Below, one piece after another: positions 27,966-36,917 of a stretch of DNA of 64,000 bases. Positions within the stretch are counted from its first letter, which is position 1, and every line of letters begins with the position of its first letter. A program made the translations under genes and the position numbers. The DNA lies in NCBI RefSeq assembly GCF_027497495.1, contig NZ_CP114205.1:3658001-3722000 (forward strand), read 5' to 3'. The notes beneath the pieces were generated by a model. The model saw only the letters and a program-made list of their open reading frames with translations, had not been told where the DNA came from and made no database searches. This stretch comes from Streptomyces tubercidicus. GTDB taxonomy: Bacteria > Actinomycetota > Actinomycetes > Streptomycetales > Streptomycetaceae.

Positions 27966-29161
27966 ATCGCGCAGCCCTGGCTGTCGACCTGCTGCTGGGC
28001 CGTACGCCCCTTGGTGACGTCCTCGCGGACCTCGTCGGCGGTCAGCGCGTAGCCGGTGCGTGAGTCGTCCCGCGACTTCGCGAAGACGACGCCGTAGACC
28101 TTGCCCTGCGGGGTGAGCAGCGGGCCGCCGGAGTTGCCCTGCCGGACCGTGGCGTAGAGGGAGTAGACATCGCGGCTGACCGTGTCGCGCTTGTAGATGT
28201 CCGCGCCGGGGGCCTGGACGCGGCCGCGGACCCGGGCGGCGCGGACGTCGTAGCCGCCGTTCTCCGGGAAGCCGGCGACGATGGCGCTGTTGCCGCTCTC
28301 CGCGTCCCCGTTGGTGAACTGGAGCGCCGGGGCCTTGAGCGAGGGCACGTCCAGGACCGCGATATCGCGTCGCCAGTCGAAGAGCACGACCTTGGCGTCG
28401 TACGTACGGCCCTCGCCGCCTACCTGGACGGTCGGTTCGCGCACCCCGCCGACGACATGGGCGTTGGTCATCACGCGGTGCCGGCCGAAGACGAAACCGC
28501 TGCCTTCGACGACCTTGCCGCAGCTGGGGGCCGTGCCGACGACCTTGACGATGCTGCGCTTGGCCTGCGCCGCGACCGGGCTGGTGGCCAGCCGGGGGTC
28601 GGGCGCCGGGACGTTGTTGATCGGCTCGTTGGAGAAGGGCGTGAAGACCTGCGGGAAGCCGTTCTGGGCGAGGACCGAGGAGAAGTCAGCGAACCAGGTG
28701 CCGGCCTGCTCGGGCAGCACCCTGGACACGCCGAGCAGCACCTTGGAGTTACGGACCTCCTTGCCGAGCGTCGGCATGGAGGTACCGGCCAGCGCCGAGC
28801 CGATCAGCCAGGCGACCAGCAGCATCGCCAGGACGTTGACCAGCGCGCCGCCGGTCGCATCCAGCGCTCTCGCCGGTGACCAGGTGATGTGGCGGCGCAG
28901 TTTGTTGCCCAGATGGGTGGTGAGCGCCTGGCCCACGGATGCGCACACGATCACGATGGCGACCGCGGCGATGGCCGCGAAGGAGCCGGGGGTCGCCTCC
29001 CCGGTGATCTCATTCCAGATCACCGGCAGCAGATAGACCGCGATCAGGCCGCCCCCGAGGAAGCCGATCACGGACAGGATGCCGACGACAAACCCTTGCC
29101 GATAGCCGATGATGGCGAACCACACGGCCGCGACCAGCAACAAAATGTCCAGGACGTTCAC
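27962..29161 (-). CDS. MarP-like membrane-anchored periplasmic serine protease
   Basis: The 399-residue protein has an N-terminal CvpA-like domain of four transmembrane helices (1-130), a linker, and a trypsin-like protease domain facing outside. The triad is visible as His235 (TNAHVVGG), Asp in RRDIAVLDV and Ser344 (GNSGGPLL). The mycobacterial homologue MarP (Rv3671c) is needed for acid and oxidative-stress resistance through cell-wall hydrolase processing. The GTG at 29161 begins the first helix; GTG 29170 is close by. The stop TAA lies in the terminal repeat of a MITE-like element, and the C-terminal DSQGCAI may therefore be altered. It follows the Nudix gene by 13 bp in an operon. Confidence 0.9.
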   Translation of the reverse strand: MNVLDILLLVAAVWFAIIGYRQGFVVGILSVIGFLGGGLIAVYLLPVIWNEITGEATPGSFAAIAAVAIVIVCASVGQALTTHLGNKLRRHITWSPARALDATGGALVNVLAMLLVAWLIGSALAGTSMPTLGKEVRNSKVLLGVSRVLPEQAGTWFADFSSVLAQNGFPQVFTPFSNEPINNVPAPDPRLATSPVAAQAKRSIVKVVGTAPSCGKVVEGSGFVFGRHRVMTNAHVVGGVREPTVQVGGEGRTYDAKVVLFDWRRDIAVLDVPSLKAPALQFTNGDAESGNSAIVAGFPENGGYDVRAARVRGRVQAPGADIYKRDTVSRDVYSLYATVRQGNSGGPLLTPQGKVYGVVFAKSRDDSRTGYALTADEVREDVTKGRTAQQQVDSQGCAI

Positions 29162-29174
29162 GCCGGACACCGTC

Positions 29175-29885
29175 TCACGAGCGCCAGTCGAGCGGGACCG
29201 CCTTGTCACGGTCCCACGGAATCTCCCAGCCGGCGTAGTGCAGCAGTCTGTCGATGACTCCGGCCGTAAACCCCCAGACCAGGGCGTTCTCCACAAGGAA
29301 ACCAGGCCCGATATGGCCGCTGGGATGGCGTGTTGTCACACGATGGGCGGGATTCGTGAGATCCGCCACGGGAACCGTGAACACCCGAGCGGTCTCCGCC
29401 TGGTCTACCGCGCCGACCGGGGTCGGCCGGCGCCACCAGCCCAGGACGGGCGTCACCACGAAGCCGCTGACGGGGATGTAGAGCCGCGGCAGCACGCCGA
29501 AGACCTGCACACCGGAGGGATCGAGGCCGGTCTCCTCCTCGGCCTCGCGCAGCGCGGCGCGTACCGGACCGGAACCCTCCGGATCGCCGTCCTCCGGGTC
29601 GAGGGCGCCACCGGGGAAGGAGGGCTGGCCTGCGTGGGAGCGCAGGGTGCCGGCGCGCTCCATCAGGAGCAGCTCGGGGCCACTGGGGCCGTGGCCGAAG
29701 AGGATCAGTACCGCGGACGGCCGGCCGCCGCTCTCGGGCGGCAGAAAGCGGCTGAGCTGCGGCGGCTCGATCGTGGCGGCCACCCGGGCCACCGGGGCCA
29801 GCCACTCGGGCAGGCCCTCGGCCGTGACCGCCGCCTCCCCGGCGTCCGCCTCCTTGCCGTACTGCTGCTCCCGTGCACTCCGCAT
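29175..29885 (-). CDS. Nudix hydrolase (CoA-pyrophosphatase-like)
   Basis: The 236-residue protein contains the Nudix box GGALDPED-x-REAEEETGL with the catalytic REAEEE helix, preceded by GQPSFPGG as in CoA/NudL-type enzymes. The likely reaction is hydrolysis of CoA or oxidised CoA to a phosphopantetheine product and 3',5'-ADP. ATG at 29885 with GAGGGGG upstream. It precedes the MarP-like protease and follows nth on the same strand, as in mycobacteria (Rv3672c). Confidence 0.9.
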   Translation of the reverse strand: MRSAREQQYGKEADAGEAAVTAEGLPEWLAPVARVAATIEPPQLSRFLPPESGGRPSAVLILFGHGPSGPELLLMERAGTLRSHAGQPSFPGGALDPEDGDPEGSGPVRAALREAEEETGLDPSGVQVFGVLPRLYIPVSGFVVTPVLGWWRRPTPVGAVDQAETARVFTVPVADLTNPAHRVTTRHPSGHIGPGFLVENALVWGFTAGVIDRLLHYAGWEIPWDRDKAVPLDWRS

Positions 29886-29938
29886 ACGCGCCCCCTCAGG
29901 CCTGGCATCGATCGTCGGTCACCTCTGGGCGGCGGTCG

Positions 29939-30931
29939 TCAGGAAGCGGCCACCGGGGGCGCCATCGGCGGCGCGGGCTGCCCCGGATAGTCGGCCGGTG
30001 GCTTCAGCCGCTGTCCCGGCTGGCCACCCAGCTCGTACTTCAGCAGCTTCCTGGCCTTCTCCGGGTCCGTCTCGCCCTCGCCGTACGAGGGGCACAGCGG
30101 GGCGATGGCGCAGGCGCCGCAGGCGGGCTTACGGGAGTGGCAGACGCGGCGGCCGTGGAAGACGACCCGGTGCGAGAGCATCGTCCACTCGCTCTTGGGG
30201 AAGATCTCGGCGACATCCGCCTCGACCTTCTCGGCGTCCTCCGATGTGGTCCAGCCGAAGCGGCGCGCCAGACGGCCGAAGTGGGTGTCGACGGTGATGC
30301 CCGGGACTCCGAAGGCGTTGCCCAGCACCACATTGGCGGTCTTGCGGCCGACCCCGGGGAGGGTGACGAGGTCCTCCAGGCGGCCCGGGACCTCCCCGCC
30401 GAAGCGGTCGCGCAGCGCCGCCGAGAGGCCGAGCAGCGATCGTGTCTTGGCCCGGAAGAAGCCGGTCGGCCGGATCAGCTCCTCCAGCTTCTCCGGGGGC
30501 ATCGCGGCCATGTCCTCGGGCGTCGGGCAGACCGCGAAGAGATGCGGGGTGGTCTGGTTGACCCTCAGGTCGGTGGTCTGCGCGGACAGGACCGTCGCGA
30601 CCAGCAGCTCGAAGGGGTTGGTGAAGTCCAGCTCGGGGTGGGCGTACGGATACAGCTCGGCCAGCTCGCGGTTGATCCGGCGGGCCCGCCGCACCATGGC
30701 GACCCGCGACTCGGGCTTGCGGGCGGCCGCCTTCTTGGCGGGGGCCTTGGCGGGAGCCGTCTTGGCGGCCTTCTTCGTCGCCGTCTTCTTGGCCGTCGTC
30801 TTCGTGGCCGCCGCCTGCTTGGCCGTCGTGGTCTTCTTGGCGACGGCCTTCTTGGTCACGGCTTTCTTCGCTGTGGCCTTCTTCGTGACGGCCTTCTTGG
30901 CCACCGCCGGCTTCTCGGGGGTTGCGTTCAC
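29939..30931 (-). CDS. nth: Endonuclease III with Lys/Ala-rich N-terminal tail
   Basis: The 330-residue base-excision repair enzyme has the helix-hairpin-helix [13 protein letters not shown] with catalytic Lys, Asp in [10 protein letters not shown], and a [4Fe-4S] cluster motif C-x6-C-x2-C-x5-C ([17 protein letters not shown]). It removes oxidised pyrimidines. Unusually, residues 1-75 are almost only Lys, Ala and Thr (repeats such as [13 protein letters not shown]), a histone-H1-like tail likely to bind DNA nonspecifically. The C-terminus is Pro-rich. GTG start at 30931 with GGGAAGAAGG upstream; it overlaps the stop of a small upstream frame (GTGA). Confidence 0.94.
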   Translation of the reverse strand: MNATPEKPAVAKKAVTKKATAKKAVTKKAVAKKTTTAKQAAATKTTAKKTATKKAAKTAPAKAPAKKAAARKPESRVAMVRRARRINRELAELYPYAHPELDFTNPFELLVATVLSAQTTDLRVNQTTPHLFAVCPTPEDMAAMPPEKLEELIRPTGFFRAKTRSLLGLSAALRDRFGGEVPGRLEDLVTLPGVGRKTANVVLGNAFGVPGITVDTHFGRLARRFGWTTSEDAEKVEADVAEIFPKSEWTMLSHRVVFHGRRVCHSRKPACGACAIAPLCPSYGEGETDPEKARKLLKYELGGQPGQRLKPPADYPGQPAPPMAPPVAAS

Positions 30932-31149
30932 GGGGCGGCCTTCTTCCCTGCCGAGGTCTTGCCTGCCGGAGTCTTCCTCGCGGCGGTCTGCACGGTCGTG
31001 TCCTGCGCCGATGGTCGCGACGCGCCAGCTTTCCGGACGGACGGCTTCCGGTGGGGTGCCGCCCCGGAGGGGGATTTGTTACTTTTGCACGAGTTCGATG
31101 TGCGGCCGGACGGCTGTTCGCCCACAGCGGAATCACGCCCTGCGCTCAC
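30928..31149 (-). CDS. Possible small basic protein overlapping nth start
   Basis: The 73-residue frame starts [12 protein letters not shown] and ends [17 protein letters not shown]. Its TGA overlaps the nth GTG by four bases, and its Lys/Ala-rich end resembles the nth tail in another frame. It could be a coupled leader gene, or a frame-shifted remnant of a once longer nth tail. Codon bias is weak in the first half. It fills the gap between nth and crp, where S. coelicolor also has a hypothetical gene as I recall. Confidence 0.35.
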   Translation of the reverse strand: MSAGRDSAVGEQPSGRTSNSCKSNKSPSGAAPHRKPSVRKAGASRPSAQDTTVQTAARKTPAGKTSAGKKAAP

Positions 31150-31297
31150 TCGTCCGGCCCCCAGTCCTCTGCTCTCACCGGCGTATTGGACACTCGGCCA
31201 GAGTAAGGCCAGCCACTGACATCCGGCTTGATCGCTGTGATTCCTGACCCCAATCGGCCCCCTGCCTTATGGCTCGGGGCACCGGTCCGGCAAACTT

Positions 31298-31313
31298 GTG
31301 ATTGATCGCACTG
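31298..31313 (+). promoter_or_regulatory. Candidate Crp-binding site upstream of crp
   Basis: TGTGA-TTGATC-GCACT resembles the Crp consensus TGTGA-N6-TCACA (8 of 10 fixed bases), centred about 70 bp before the crp GTG. Possible autoregulation. Confidence 0.4.
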
Positions 31314-31375
31314 TTTTGCATTCCGGCATGATGGGGACCACAGTCCCCCGGAGCATGTCGACAAGGAGAGATCTC

Positions 31376-32050
31376 GTGGACGACGTTCTGCGGCGCGCAC
31401 CGCTCTTCGCGGCGCTCGATGATGAGCAGGCGGCGGAGCTGCGCGCCTCTATGGGAGAGGTCACGCTCGCCCGCGGCGACGCCCTGTTCCACGAAGGGGA
31501 CCCCGGCGACCGCCTCTATGTGGTCACCGAGGGCAAGGTGAAGCTGCACCGCACTTCCCCCGACGGACGAGAGAACATGCTCGCCGTCCTCGGCCCCGGA
31601 GAGCTGATCGGTGAGCTCTCGCTCTTCGACCCCGGCCCCCGTACGGCCACGGCTTCGGCCCTCACGGAGGTCAAGCTCCTCGGCCTGGGCCACGGCGACC
31701 TTCAGCCCTGGCTGAACGCCCGCCCCGAGGTGGCCACGGCCCTGCTGCGCGCGGTCGCCCGCCGGCTGCGCAAGACCAACGACCAGATGTCCGACCTGGT
31801 CTTCTCGGACGTACCGGGCCGCGTGGCACGCGCCCTGCTCGACCTGTCGCGCCGCTTCGGCGTGCAGTCCGAGGAAGGCATCCACGTCGTCCACGACCTG
31901 ACGCAGGAAGAGCTGGCCCAGCTGGTCGGCGCCTCCCGCGAGACGGTCAACAAGGCGCTCGCCGACTTCGCGGGCCGCGGCTGGCTGCGCCTGGAGGCGC
32001 GCGCCGTGATCCTGCTGGACGTGGAGCGGCTGGCCAAGCGCTCGCGCTGA
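31376..32050 (+). CDS. crp: Cyclic-AMP receptor protein (Crp/Fnr family)
   Basis: The 224-residue regulator has an N-terminal cyclic-nucleotide-binding domain (phosphate-binding cassette GELIGELSLFDPGPRTATA) and a C-terminal winged helix with recognition helix ASRETVNKALADF. In S. coelicolor Crp controls germination, development and many antibiotic clusters. The GTG at 31376 follows AAGGAGAG and gives the known 224-residue length. A strong terminator follows. The position after nth matches Rv3676. Confidence 0.96.
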   Translation: MDDVLRRAPLFAALDDEQAAELRASMGEVTLARGDALFHEGDPGDRLYVVTEGKVKLHRTSPDGRENMLAVLGPGELIGELSLFDPGPRTATASALTEVKLLGLGHGDLQPWLNARPEVATALLRAVARRLRKTNDQMSDLVFSDVPGRVARALLDLSRRFGVQSEEGIHVVHDLTQEELAQLVGASRETVNKALADFAGRGWLRLEARAVILLDVERLAKRSR

Positions 32051-32068
32051 CCCGCGCCAGACAGCCTG

Positions 32069-32097
32069 GAAGGGCCCCGCTCCGGCGGGGGCCCTTC
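32069..32097 (+). terminator. crp terminator
   Basis: A stem GAAGGGCCCCGC against GCGGGGGCCCTTC with one bulged base and a TCCG tetraloop starts 18 bp after the stop. Confidence 0.85.
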
Positions 32098-32191
32098 GTC
32101 ATGGGCGCGCGGGACCGCGGACGGCCCGAGGGCGCCCCTGCGGCCCGTAATTGGCTCGCCGGGCCACCAGGGCCCTCGACATAGTGACGCC

Positions 32192-33001
32192 ATGACCCAC
32201 CGCACGGGGATGGACCGGGACGGCTGCTTCCTACGGGAGGGGTCCCTGAACCGGGTGTCCGCGCCGTTCGCGCCCGTGGTGGCGGAGCTGCGCGCCCGGC
32301 TCGGCGACCACTTCGGCCCCGCCGTACTGCACAGCAGCTATCTCTACGGCAGCATCCCCCGCGGCACCGCCGTCCCCGGCGTCTCCGATCTCGATGTGCT
32401 GCTCGCCCTGCGCGAGAACCCCACCGAGGCCGACCGGGCCGCCGCCCAAGCCGTCGAGGACCGCCTCGATGCGGCCTTCCCGCAGGTCAACGGCGTCGGA
32501 ATACTCCTCGTCGGCGTGGACGGCGTGCTGAGCGAGGCGGAGCGGTACGACCTGGGGTGGTTCGTGGCCTGCCTGTGCACGCCGCTCAGCGGGCCGGATC
32601 TCGGCGTACGGCTGCCCCGTTACCGCCCCACCTCGCTGCTCGCCCGTGAGACCAACGGCGACCTGTTCCGCAGCCTGCCCGGTCTGCGCGCGAAGGCAGC
32701 GGCGGCCACTACGGAAGCCGAGCGCACCCGGCTGACCCGGGGTGTGGCGCGCCGGCTCGTCCGGACCGGATTCACCCTGGTCATGCCGCGCTGGGGCGGC
32801 TGGACCAGCGACCTCACCGAGTCCGCCGAGGTATTCGGCCGCTACTACCCGGCGCACGCCGAGCAGATGCGGGCCGCGGCGCGCGCCGCCCGGACGCCCG
32901 CCGCGTACCCGGAGCTGCTGGACGCGCTGCTGTCCGGCCTCGCGCCCTGGCTGGCCGACGAGTATCTGGCCGTCCACGGGGCGAAGGCTCCCCGCCCGTA
33001 G
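32192..33001 (+). CDS. Nucleotidyltransferase-fold protein (ANT/AadA-like)
   Basis: The 269-residue protein carries the polymerase-beta-type nucleotidyltransferase signature YLYGSIPRGTAVPGVSDLDVLL, with the GS...R-G and D-x-D metal ligands, followed by a helical domain as in aminoglycoside adenylyltransferases. The substrate is unknown; resistance cannot be assumed. ATG at 32192 lies six bases after a CATAGT hexamer and lacks a ribosome site, suggesting a leaderless message. It has no operon partner. Confidence 0.75.
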   Translation: MTHRTGMDRDGCFLREGSLNRVSAPFAPVVAELRARLGDHFGPAVLHSSYLYGSIPRGTAVPGVSDLDVLLALRENPTEADRAAAQAVEDRLDAAFPQVNGVGILLVGVDGVLSEAERYDLGWFVACLCTPLSGPDLGVRLPRYRPTSLLARETNGDLFRSLPGLRAKAAAATTEAERTRLTRGVARRLVRTGFTLVMPRWGGWTSDLTESAEVFGRYYPAHAEQMRAAARAARTPAAYPELLDALLSGLAPWLADEYLAVHGAKAPRP

Positions 33002-33069
33002 GTGCGCTGACGGGGCCTCTCGGCAACCCGAGGACCGTCCCCGGACCGCCCGCCGGTCCGTCCGGCCCG

Positions 33070-33906
33070 TCAGCCGTCGATCAGCCCGTGCTCGCCCAGG
33101 TAGTCCAGCTGCGCCCGCACCGACAGCTCGGCGGCCGGCCAGAGGGAGCGGTCGACATCGGCGTACACGCTCGCGACGACCTCGCCGGGCGTCCGATGGC
33201 CGGCCTCGACCGCGGTCTCCACCTGGGCGAGCCGGTGCGCCCGGTGCGCCAGATAGAACTCCACCGCCCCCTGGGCGTCGTTCAGCACCGGCCCGTGGCC
33301 CGGCAGGACCGTCGCCACCCCGTCGTCGACCGTGAGGGAGCGCAGCCGGCGCAGCGAGTCCAGGTAGTCACCCAGCCGCCCGTCGGGGTGCGCGACCACG
33401 GTGGTGCCCCGCCCGAGGATCGTGTCGCCGGTGAGCACCGCGCGGTCGGCCGGGAGGTGGAAGGAGAGCGAGTCCGCGGTGTGGCCCGGTGTGGGCACCA
33501 CCCGCAGCTCCAGTCCTCCGGTGGTGATGACATCGCCCGTGCCGAGCCCCTCGTCGCCCAGGCGCAGCGCCGGATCCAGTGCCCGTACGGAGGAGCCGGT
33601 CAGCTCGGCGAAGCGGGCGGCGCCGTCGGAGTGGTCCGGGTGACCGTGGGTCAGCAGGGTCAGTGCGATGCGCTTACCGGCCTGCTCGGCGGTGTCGATG
33701 ACGGCGCGGAGATGGCGCTCGTCGAGCGGCCCGGGGTCGATGACGACCGCGAGGTCGGAGTCCGGCTCGGCGACGATCCAGGTGTTGGTGCCGTCCAGTG
33801 TCATCGGCGACGGGTTCGGCGCCAGTACACAGCGGGCGCGCGCGGTCGCGGGCCCCGAGATCACTCCGCCGCGGGGCTGGCCGGGAAGGGCGGCTGCGTC
33901 GGTCAT
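33070..33906 (-). CDS. Metallo-beta-lactamase-fold hydrolase (LACTB2-like)
   Basis: The 278-residue protein has the metal-binding HGHPDH motif, further ligands in PTPGHTADS, TGDTI and LPGHGP, and a C-terminal helical domain as in LACTB2/Rv3677c-type proteins, which are often RNA endonucleases or small-ester hydrolases. No signal peptide is present. The ATG overlaps the Nudix stop by four bases, so they are co-translated. Confidence 0.9.
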   Translation of the reverse strand: MTDAAALPGQPRGGVISGPATARARCVLAPNPSPMTLDGTNTWIVAEPDSDLAVVIDPGPLDERHLRAVIDTAEQAGKRIALTLLTHGHPDHSDGAARFAELTGSSVRALDPALRLGDEGLGTGDVITTGGLELRVVPTPGHTADSLSFHLPADRAVLTGDTILGRGTTVVAHPDGRLGDYLDSLRRLRSLTVDDGVATVLPGHGPVLNDAQGAVEFYLAHRAHRLAQVETAVEAGHRTPGEVVASVYADVDRSLWPAAELSVRAQLDYLGEHGLIDG

Positions 33907-34850
33907 GTGGAGGTCCCTCCCGAGGGGCCGGTGCCGTCCGCGGGTCCCTCGGGCGCGCCGCCTCCCGGGGCACCGCCGGCGGCGTCCGTCGCGGTGATGT
34001 GCTTGGTGAACTCGTCGTGCCCCGGCCAGCTCAGCTCGATCTCGCCGCCCACCAGGCGGGCCCTGGCCAGCACCGGCGTCAGGTCCTGGGCCTCCGCCGC
34101 GGCCAGCGCGTCCCCGGCGGTGGCGTACCGCTGGAGCCCGCGCAGGGTCGCGATGGTCGGCGGCATCATCAGCAGCTCACCGCGGTCGTAACCGGCCGCG
34201 GCCGCTCCCGGCTGGATCCACACCGTACGGTCCGCCTCCGTGGAGGCGTTACGGGTGCGCTGGCCCTCGGGGAGCGCGGCGACGAAGAACCAGGTGTCGT
34301 AGCGCCGTGGTTCGAACTCCGGGGTGATCCAGCGGGCCCAGGCGCCCAGCAGGTCGGAGCGCAGCATCAGGCCGCGGCGGCCCAGGAAGTCGGCGAAGGA
34401 CAGCTCATGGGCGACCAGGGCGGCGCGGTCCGCCTCCCAGTCCTCGCCCGTGGTGTCCGCGACGACCGTGTCGGCCGAGGCGCCCGCGAGCAGCACCCCC
34501 GCCTCCTCGAACGTCTCCCGGACCGCCGCGCAGACGATCGCCTGCGCGGTGGCCGGATCGACGCCCATACGGACCGCCCACTGGGCGCGTGACGGCCCGG
34601 CCCAGGCCACCGGCCGCTCGTCCCGGGGGTCGACGGACCCGCCCGGATAGGCGTACGCGCCTCCGGCGAAGGCCATGGAGGCGCGTCGGCGCAGCATGTG
34701 GACGGCGGGGCCGCCGGAGTCGGAGTCCCGCAGCAGCAGGACGGTGGCGGCCCGCCGGGGCTCGGTCGGGGTCAGCTCGCCGTTCGCGAGCGCCCGGATA
34801 CGGTCCGGCCACTCCGGCGGGTACCACTGGCCATTGGTCGTGGACGACAT
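33903..34850 (-). CDS. Nudix hydrolase (NUDT19-like)
   Basis: The 315-residue protein has AYAYPGGSVDPRDE, a spacer of about 25 residues, then AAVRETFEEAGVLL: a Nudix box split by an insertion as in the NUDT19 group, which cleaves CoA and acyl-CoAs. The C-terminal 30 residues are Gly/Pro-rich. The leading gap to ridA contains a terminator, so it probably has its own promoter. ATG start at 34850. Confidence 0.85.
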   Translation of the reverse strand: MSSTTNGQWYPPEWPDRIRALANGELTPTEPRRAATVLLLRDSDSGGPAVHMLRRRASMAFAGGAYAYPGGSVDPRDERPVAWAGPSRAQWAVRMGVDPATAQAIVCAAVRETFEEAGVLLAGASADTVVADTTGEDWEADRAALVAHELSFADFLGRRGLMLRSDLLGAWARWITPEFEPRRYDTWFFVAALPEGQRTRNASTEADRTVWIQPGAAAAGYDRGELLMMPPTIATLRGLQRYATAGDALAAAEAQDLTPVLARARLVGGEIELSWPGHDEFTKHITATDAAGGAPGGGAPEGPADGTGPSGGTST

Positions 34851-34897
34851 GGCCGGATGCTATGCGCTGTTGCGCGGATGTTCGAGGGCCACTTTCG

Positions 34898-34934
34898 CGC
34901 CGGAGGGCCCCTACTGGCGAGGGGCCCTCCGGCG
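34898..34934 (-). terminator. ridA terminator
   Basis: A perfect 14-bp stem (CGCCGGAGGGCCCC and complement) with a 9-base loop sits between ridA and the Nudix gene. Confidence 0.8.
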
Positions 34935-34991
34935 TACGGCACGCATCACGGGTGCCGGCGTCCCTCCTGGGGCCGGCGTCCCCGCGGGTTT

Positions 34992-35456
34992 CTATTCGGC
35001 GATCTCGACCTGGATCTCGACCTCGACCGGGGCGTCGAGCGGCAGTACGGCCACGCCCACCGCGGAGCGGGCGTGCACGCCCTTGTCGCCGAGGATCTCG
35101 CCCAGCAGCTCGCTGGCGCCGTTGAGGACGCCCGGCTGGCCGGTGAAGTCCGGCGCGGAGGCCACGAAGCCGACGACCTTCACGACCCGCTGGATCTTGT
35201 CGAGGTCGCCGATGACGGACTTCACGGCGGCCAGCGCGTTGAGCGCGCAGGTCGCGGCGAGTTCCTTGGCCTGCTCCGCGCTGACCTCGGCGCCGACCTT
35301 GCCGGTGGCCGGCAGTGCGCCGTCCACCATCGGCAGCTGGCCGGAGGTGTACACATAGGCGCCGGAGCGCACGGCGGGCTGGTAGGTGGCCAGCGGCGGC
35401 ACGACCTGGGGCAGCTTCAGCCCGAGCGCCGCGATCTTGTCCTCTGCCGCGCTCAT
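34992..35456 (-). CDS. ridA: RidA family enamine/imine deaminase
   Basis: The 154-residue YjgF/RidA-fold protein has the conserved YVYTSGQLPMVDG and CALNALAAVKSVIGDL segments. It is of the slightly longer RidA subgroup (Rv3678c-type), with VRSAVGVAVLPL near the C-terminus in the place of the catalytic Arg region. RidA hydrolyses reactive 2-aminoacrylate and similar intermediates. The start overlaps the DUF4177 stop (ATGA), giving a two-gene operon. Confidence 0.9.
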   Translation of the reverse strand: MSAAEDKIAALGLKLPQVVPPLATYQPAVRSGAYVYTSGQLPMVDGALPATGKVGAEVSAEQAKELAATCALNALAAVKSVIGDLDKIQRVVKVVGFVASAPDFTGQPGVLNGASELLGEILGDKGVHARSAVGVAVLPLDAPVEVEIQVEIAE

Positions 35457-35614
35457 GCCTGCTTCTCCCGCTTCAGGTAGGCCACCAGCTGCTCGGGGTT
35501 GTTGGGGCCCGGAACGACCTGGACCAGCTCCCAGCCGTCCTCGCCCCAGGTGTCCAGAATCTGCTTCGTCGCGTGCACGAGGAGCGGCACGGTCGCGTAT
35601 TCCCACTTGGTCAT
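35453..35614 (-). CDS. DUF4177 small protein
   Basis: The 53-residue protein reads MTKWEYATVPLLVH...LDTWGEDGWELVQVV, the WEY...GxxGWELV pattern of DUF4177. The function is unknown. It is coupled to ridA, as in mycobacteria (Rv3678A). The ATG at 35614 is six bases after TACGCT on the minus strand and has no ribosome site, pointing to a leaderless mRNA; the longer frame is not needed. Confidence 0.85.
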   Translation of the reverse strand: MTKWEYATVPLLVHATKQILDTWGEDGWELVQVVPGPNNPEQLVAYLKREKQA

Positions 35615-35620
35615 GGGGCG

Positions 35621-35626
35621 AGCGTA
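35621..35626 (-). promoter_or_regulatory. -10 hexamer TACGCT of DUF4177-ridA operon
   Basis: The hexamer and six-base spacer (CGCCCC) closely copy those of the HAD gene (TATGCT, CGCCCC), giving transcription start at the ATG. Confidence 0.6.
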
Positions 35627-35845
35627 ATGCCTGTCCAGGACCGCGGTGGACGCCGTCCGCCGCGGCCCGCTCCCCGCCGTCCCGGACGGCATCCGGTGGC
35701 CTGTTCACGGCCCCGGACACAGGCCCCGGACACGGCCCGGTCACCGGCCCCCTACGGATCATCCCTGACCCGTCCCCGACGGATCGGGGGCAGATATCCG
35801 GGGCTTCCCAGGCGTATCCCGTGCGTAGCCGGGACGAGGACTGGT

Positions 35846-35851
35846 TAGGCT
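35846..35851 (+). promoter_or_regulatory. -10 hexamer TAGGCT of ArsA-pair operon
   Basis: TAGGCT ends seven bases before the GTG at 35859. No ribosome site is present, so leaderless initiation is likely. Confidence 0.6.
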
Positions 35852-35858
35852 CCTTTGC

Positions 35859-36917
35859 GTGAGCAGGCTCCATGTCGTCAGCGGCAAGGGCGGCACCGGC
35901 AAGACCACGGTCGCCGCTGCCCTCGCCCTCGCCCTCGCCACCGAGGGACGCCGTACCCTCCTGGTCGAGGTCGAGGGCCGACAGGGCATTGCCCAGTTGT
36001 TCGAGACCGAAGCGCTTCCCTACGAGGAACGCAAGATCGCGGTGGGTCCCGCGTCCGAGGGTGCCTCGCCGTGGGGATCCTCCCGCGCGGAGGCCGGCGG
36101 GGATTCCGCGCGCGGCGGTGGCGGGAGACGGGCGGGCGGCGAGGTCCACGCCCTCGCCATCGACGCCGAACGCGCCCTTCTGGACTACCTCCAGATGTTC
36201 TACAAGCTGGGCAGCGCGGGCCGGGCGCTGAAGAAGCTCGGCGCGATCGACTTCGCCACGACCATCGCGCCGGGCCTGCGGGACGTCCTGCTGACCGGCA
36301 AGGCGTGCGAAGCCGTCCGCCGCAAGGACAAGAACGGCAAGTTCGTCTACGACGCGGTCGTGATGGACGCCCCGCCGACCGGCCGCATCACCCGCTTTCT
36401 GAACGTCAATGACGAGGTGGCCGGTCTGGCGAAGATCGGCCCGATCCACAATCAGGCGCAGGCCGTGATGCGGGTCCTGAAGTCGCCCGAGACCGCGGTG
36501 CATCTGGTGACGCTCCTGGAGGAGATGCCCGTCCAGGAGACCGCCGACGGGGTCGAGGAGCTGCGCGCCGCCGGCATCCCGGTGGGCGGCGTCGTCATCA
36601 ACATGACCCGCCCGGCGCTGCTGGACAACGGCGATCTGGACACCGCCGCCCGTGGCGCCCGTGGGGGCATCGCCAAGGCGCTCTCCCAGGCCGGTCTGGG
36701 CGGCGCCCGCCGCGGCGGCCTGGCGGAACGGCTGATCGACCCGCTGCTGGAGCAGGCACGCGAACACGCCGAGCGGGTCGAGCTGGAGCGCGCCGAGCAC
36801 GCCGAGCTGACCGCCATCGGCCTGCCCACCTACGAGTTGGAGCTGCTCCCCGAGGGAGTGGACCTCGCCGGGCTCTACCACCTGGCGAGAGACCTGCGGA
36901 AACAGGGGCCCATATGA
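35859..36917 (+). CDS. ArsA/Get3-like ATPase, first of pair
   Basis: The 352-residue cytoplasmic protein starts with the deviant Walker A SGKGGTGKTT. It has the DAPPTGRITRFL switch II segment of the ArsA/Get3 family and a basic linker (about residues 65-92, Gly/Arg/Ala-rich) interrupting the domain. With the next gene it corresponds to the mycobacterial Rv3679-Rv3680 pair, which forms an anion-transporting-ATPase-like complex. There is no membrane pump gene nearby, so arsenic export is unlikely. The stop overlaps the second gene's ATG. Confidence 0.9.
   Translation: MSRLHVVSGKGGTGKTTVAAALALALATEGRRTLLVEVEGRQGIAQLFETEALPYEERKIAVGPASEGASPWGSSRAEAGGDSARGGGGRRAGGEVHALAIDAERALLDYLQMFYKLGSAGRALKKLGAIDFATTIAPGLRDVLLTGKACEAVRRKDKNGKFVYDAVVMDAPPTGRITRFLNVNDEVAGLAKIGPIHNQAQAVMRVLKSPETAVHLVTLLEEMPVQETADGVEELRAAGIPVGGVVINMTRPALLDNGDLDTAARGARGGIAKALSQAGLGGARRGGLAERLIDPLLEQAREHAERVELERAEHAELTAIGLPTYELELLPEGVDLAGLYHLARDLRKQGPI

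Noticed and set aside
34992..36881. A 629-codon frame containing ridA
   Set aside because: Only the last 154 codons are RidA; the upstream part is antisense shadow of the ArsA-like gene.
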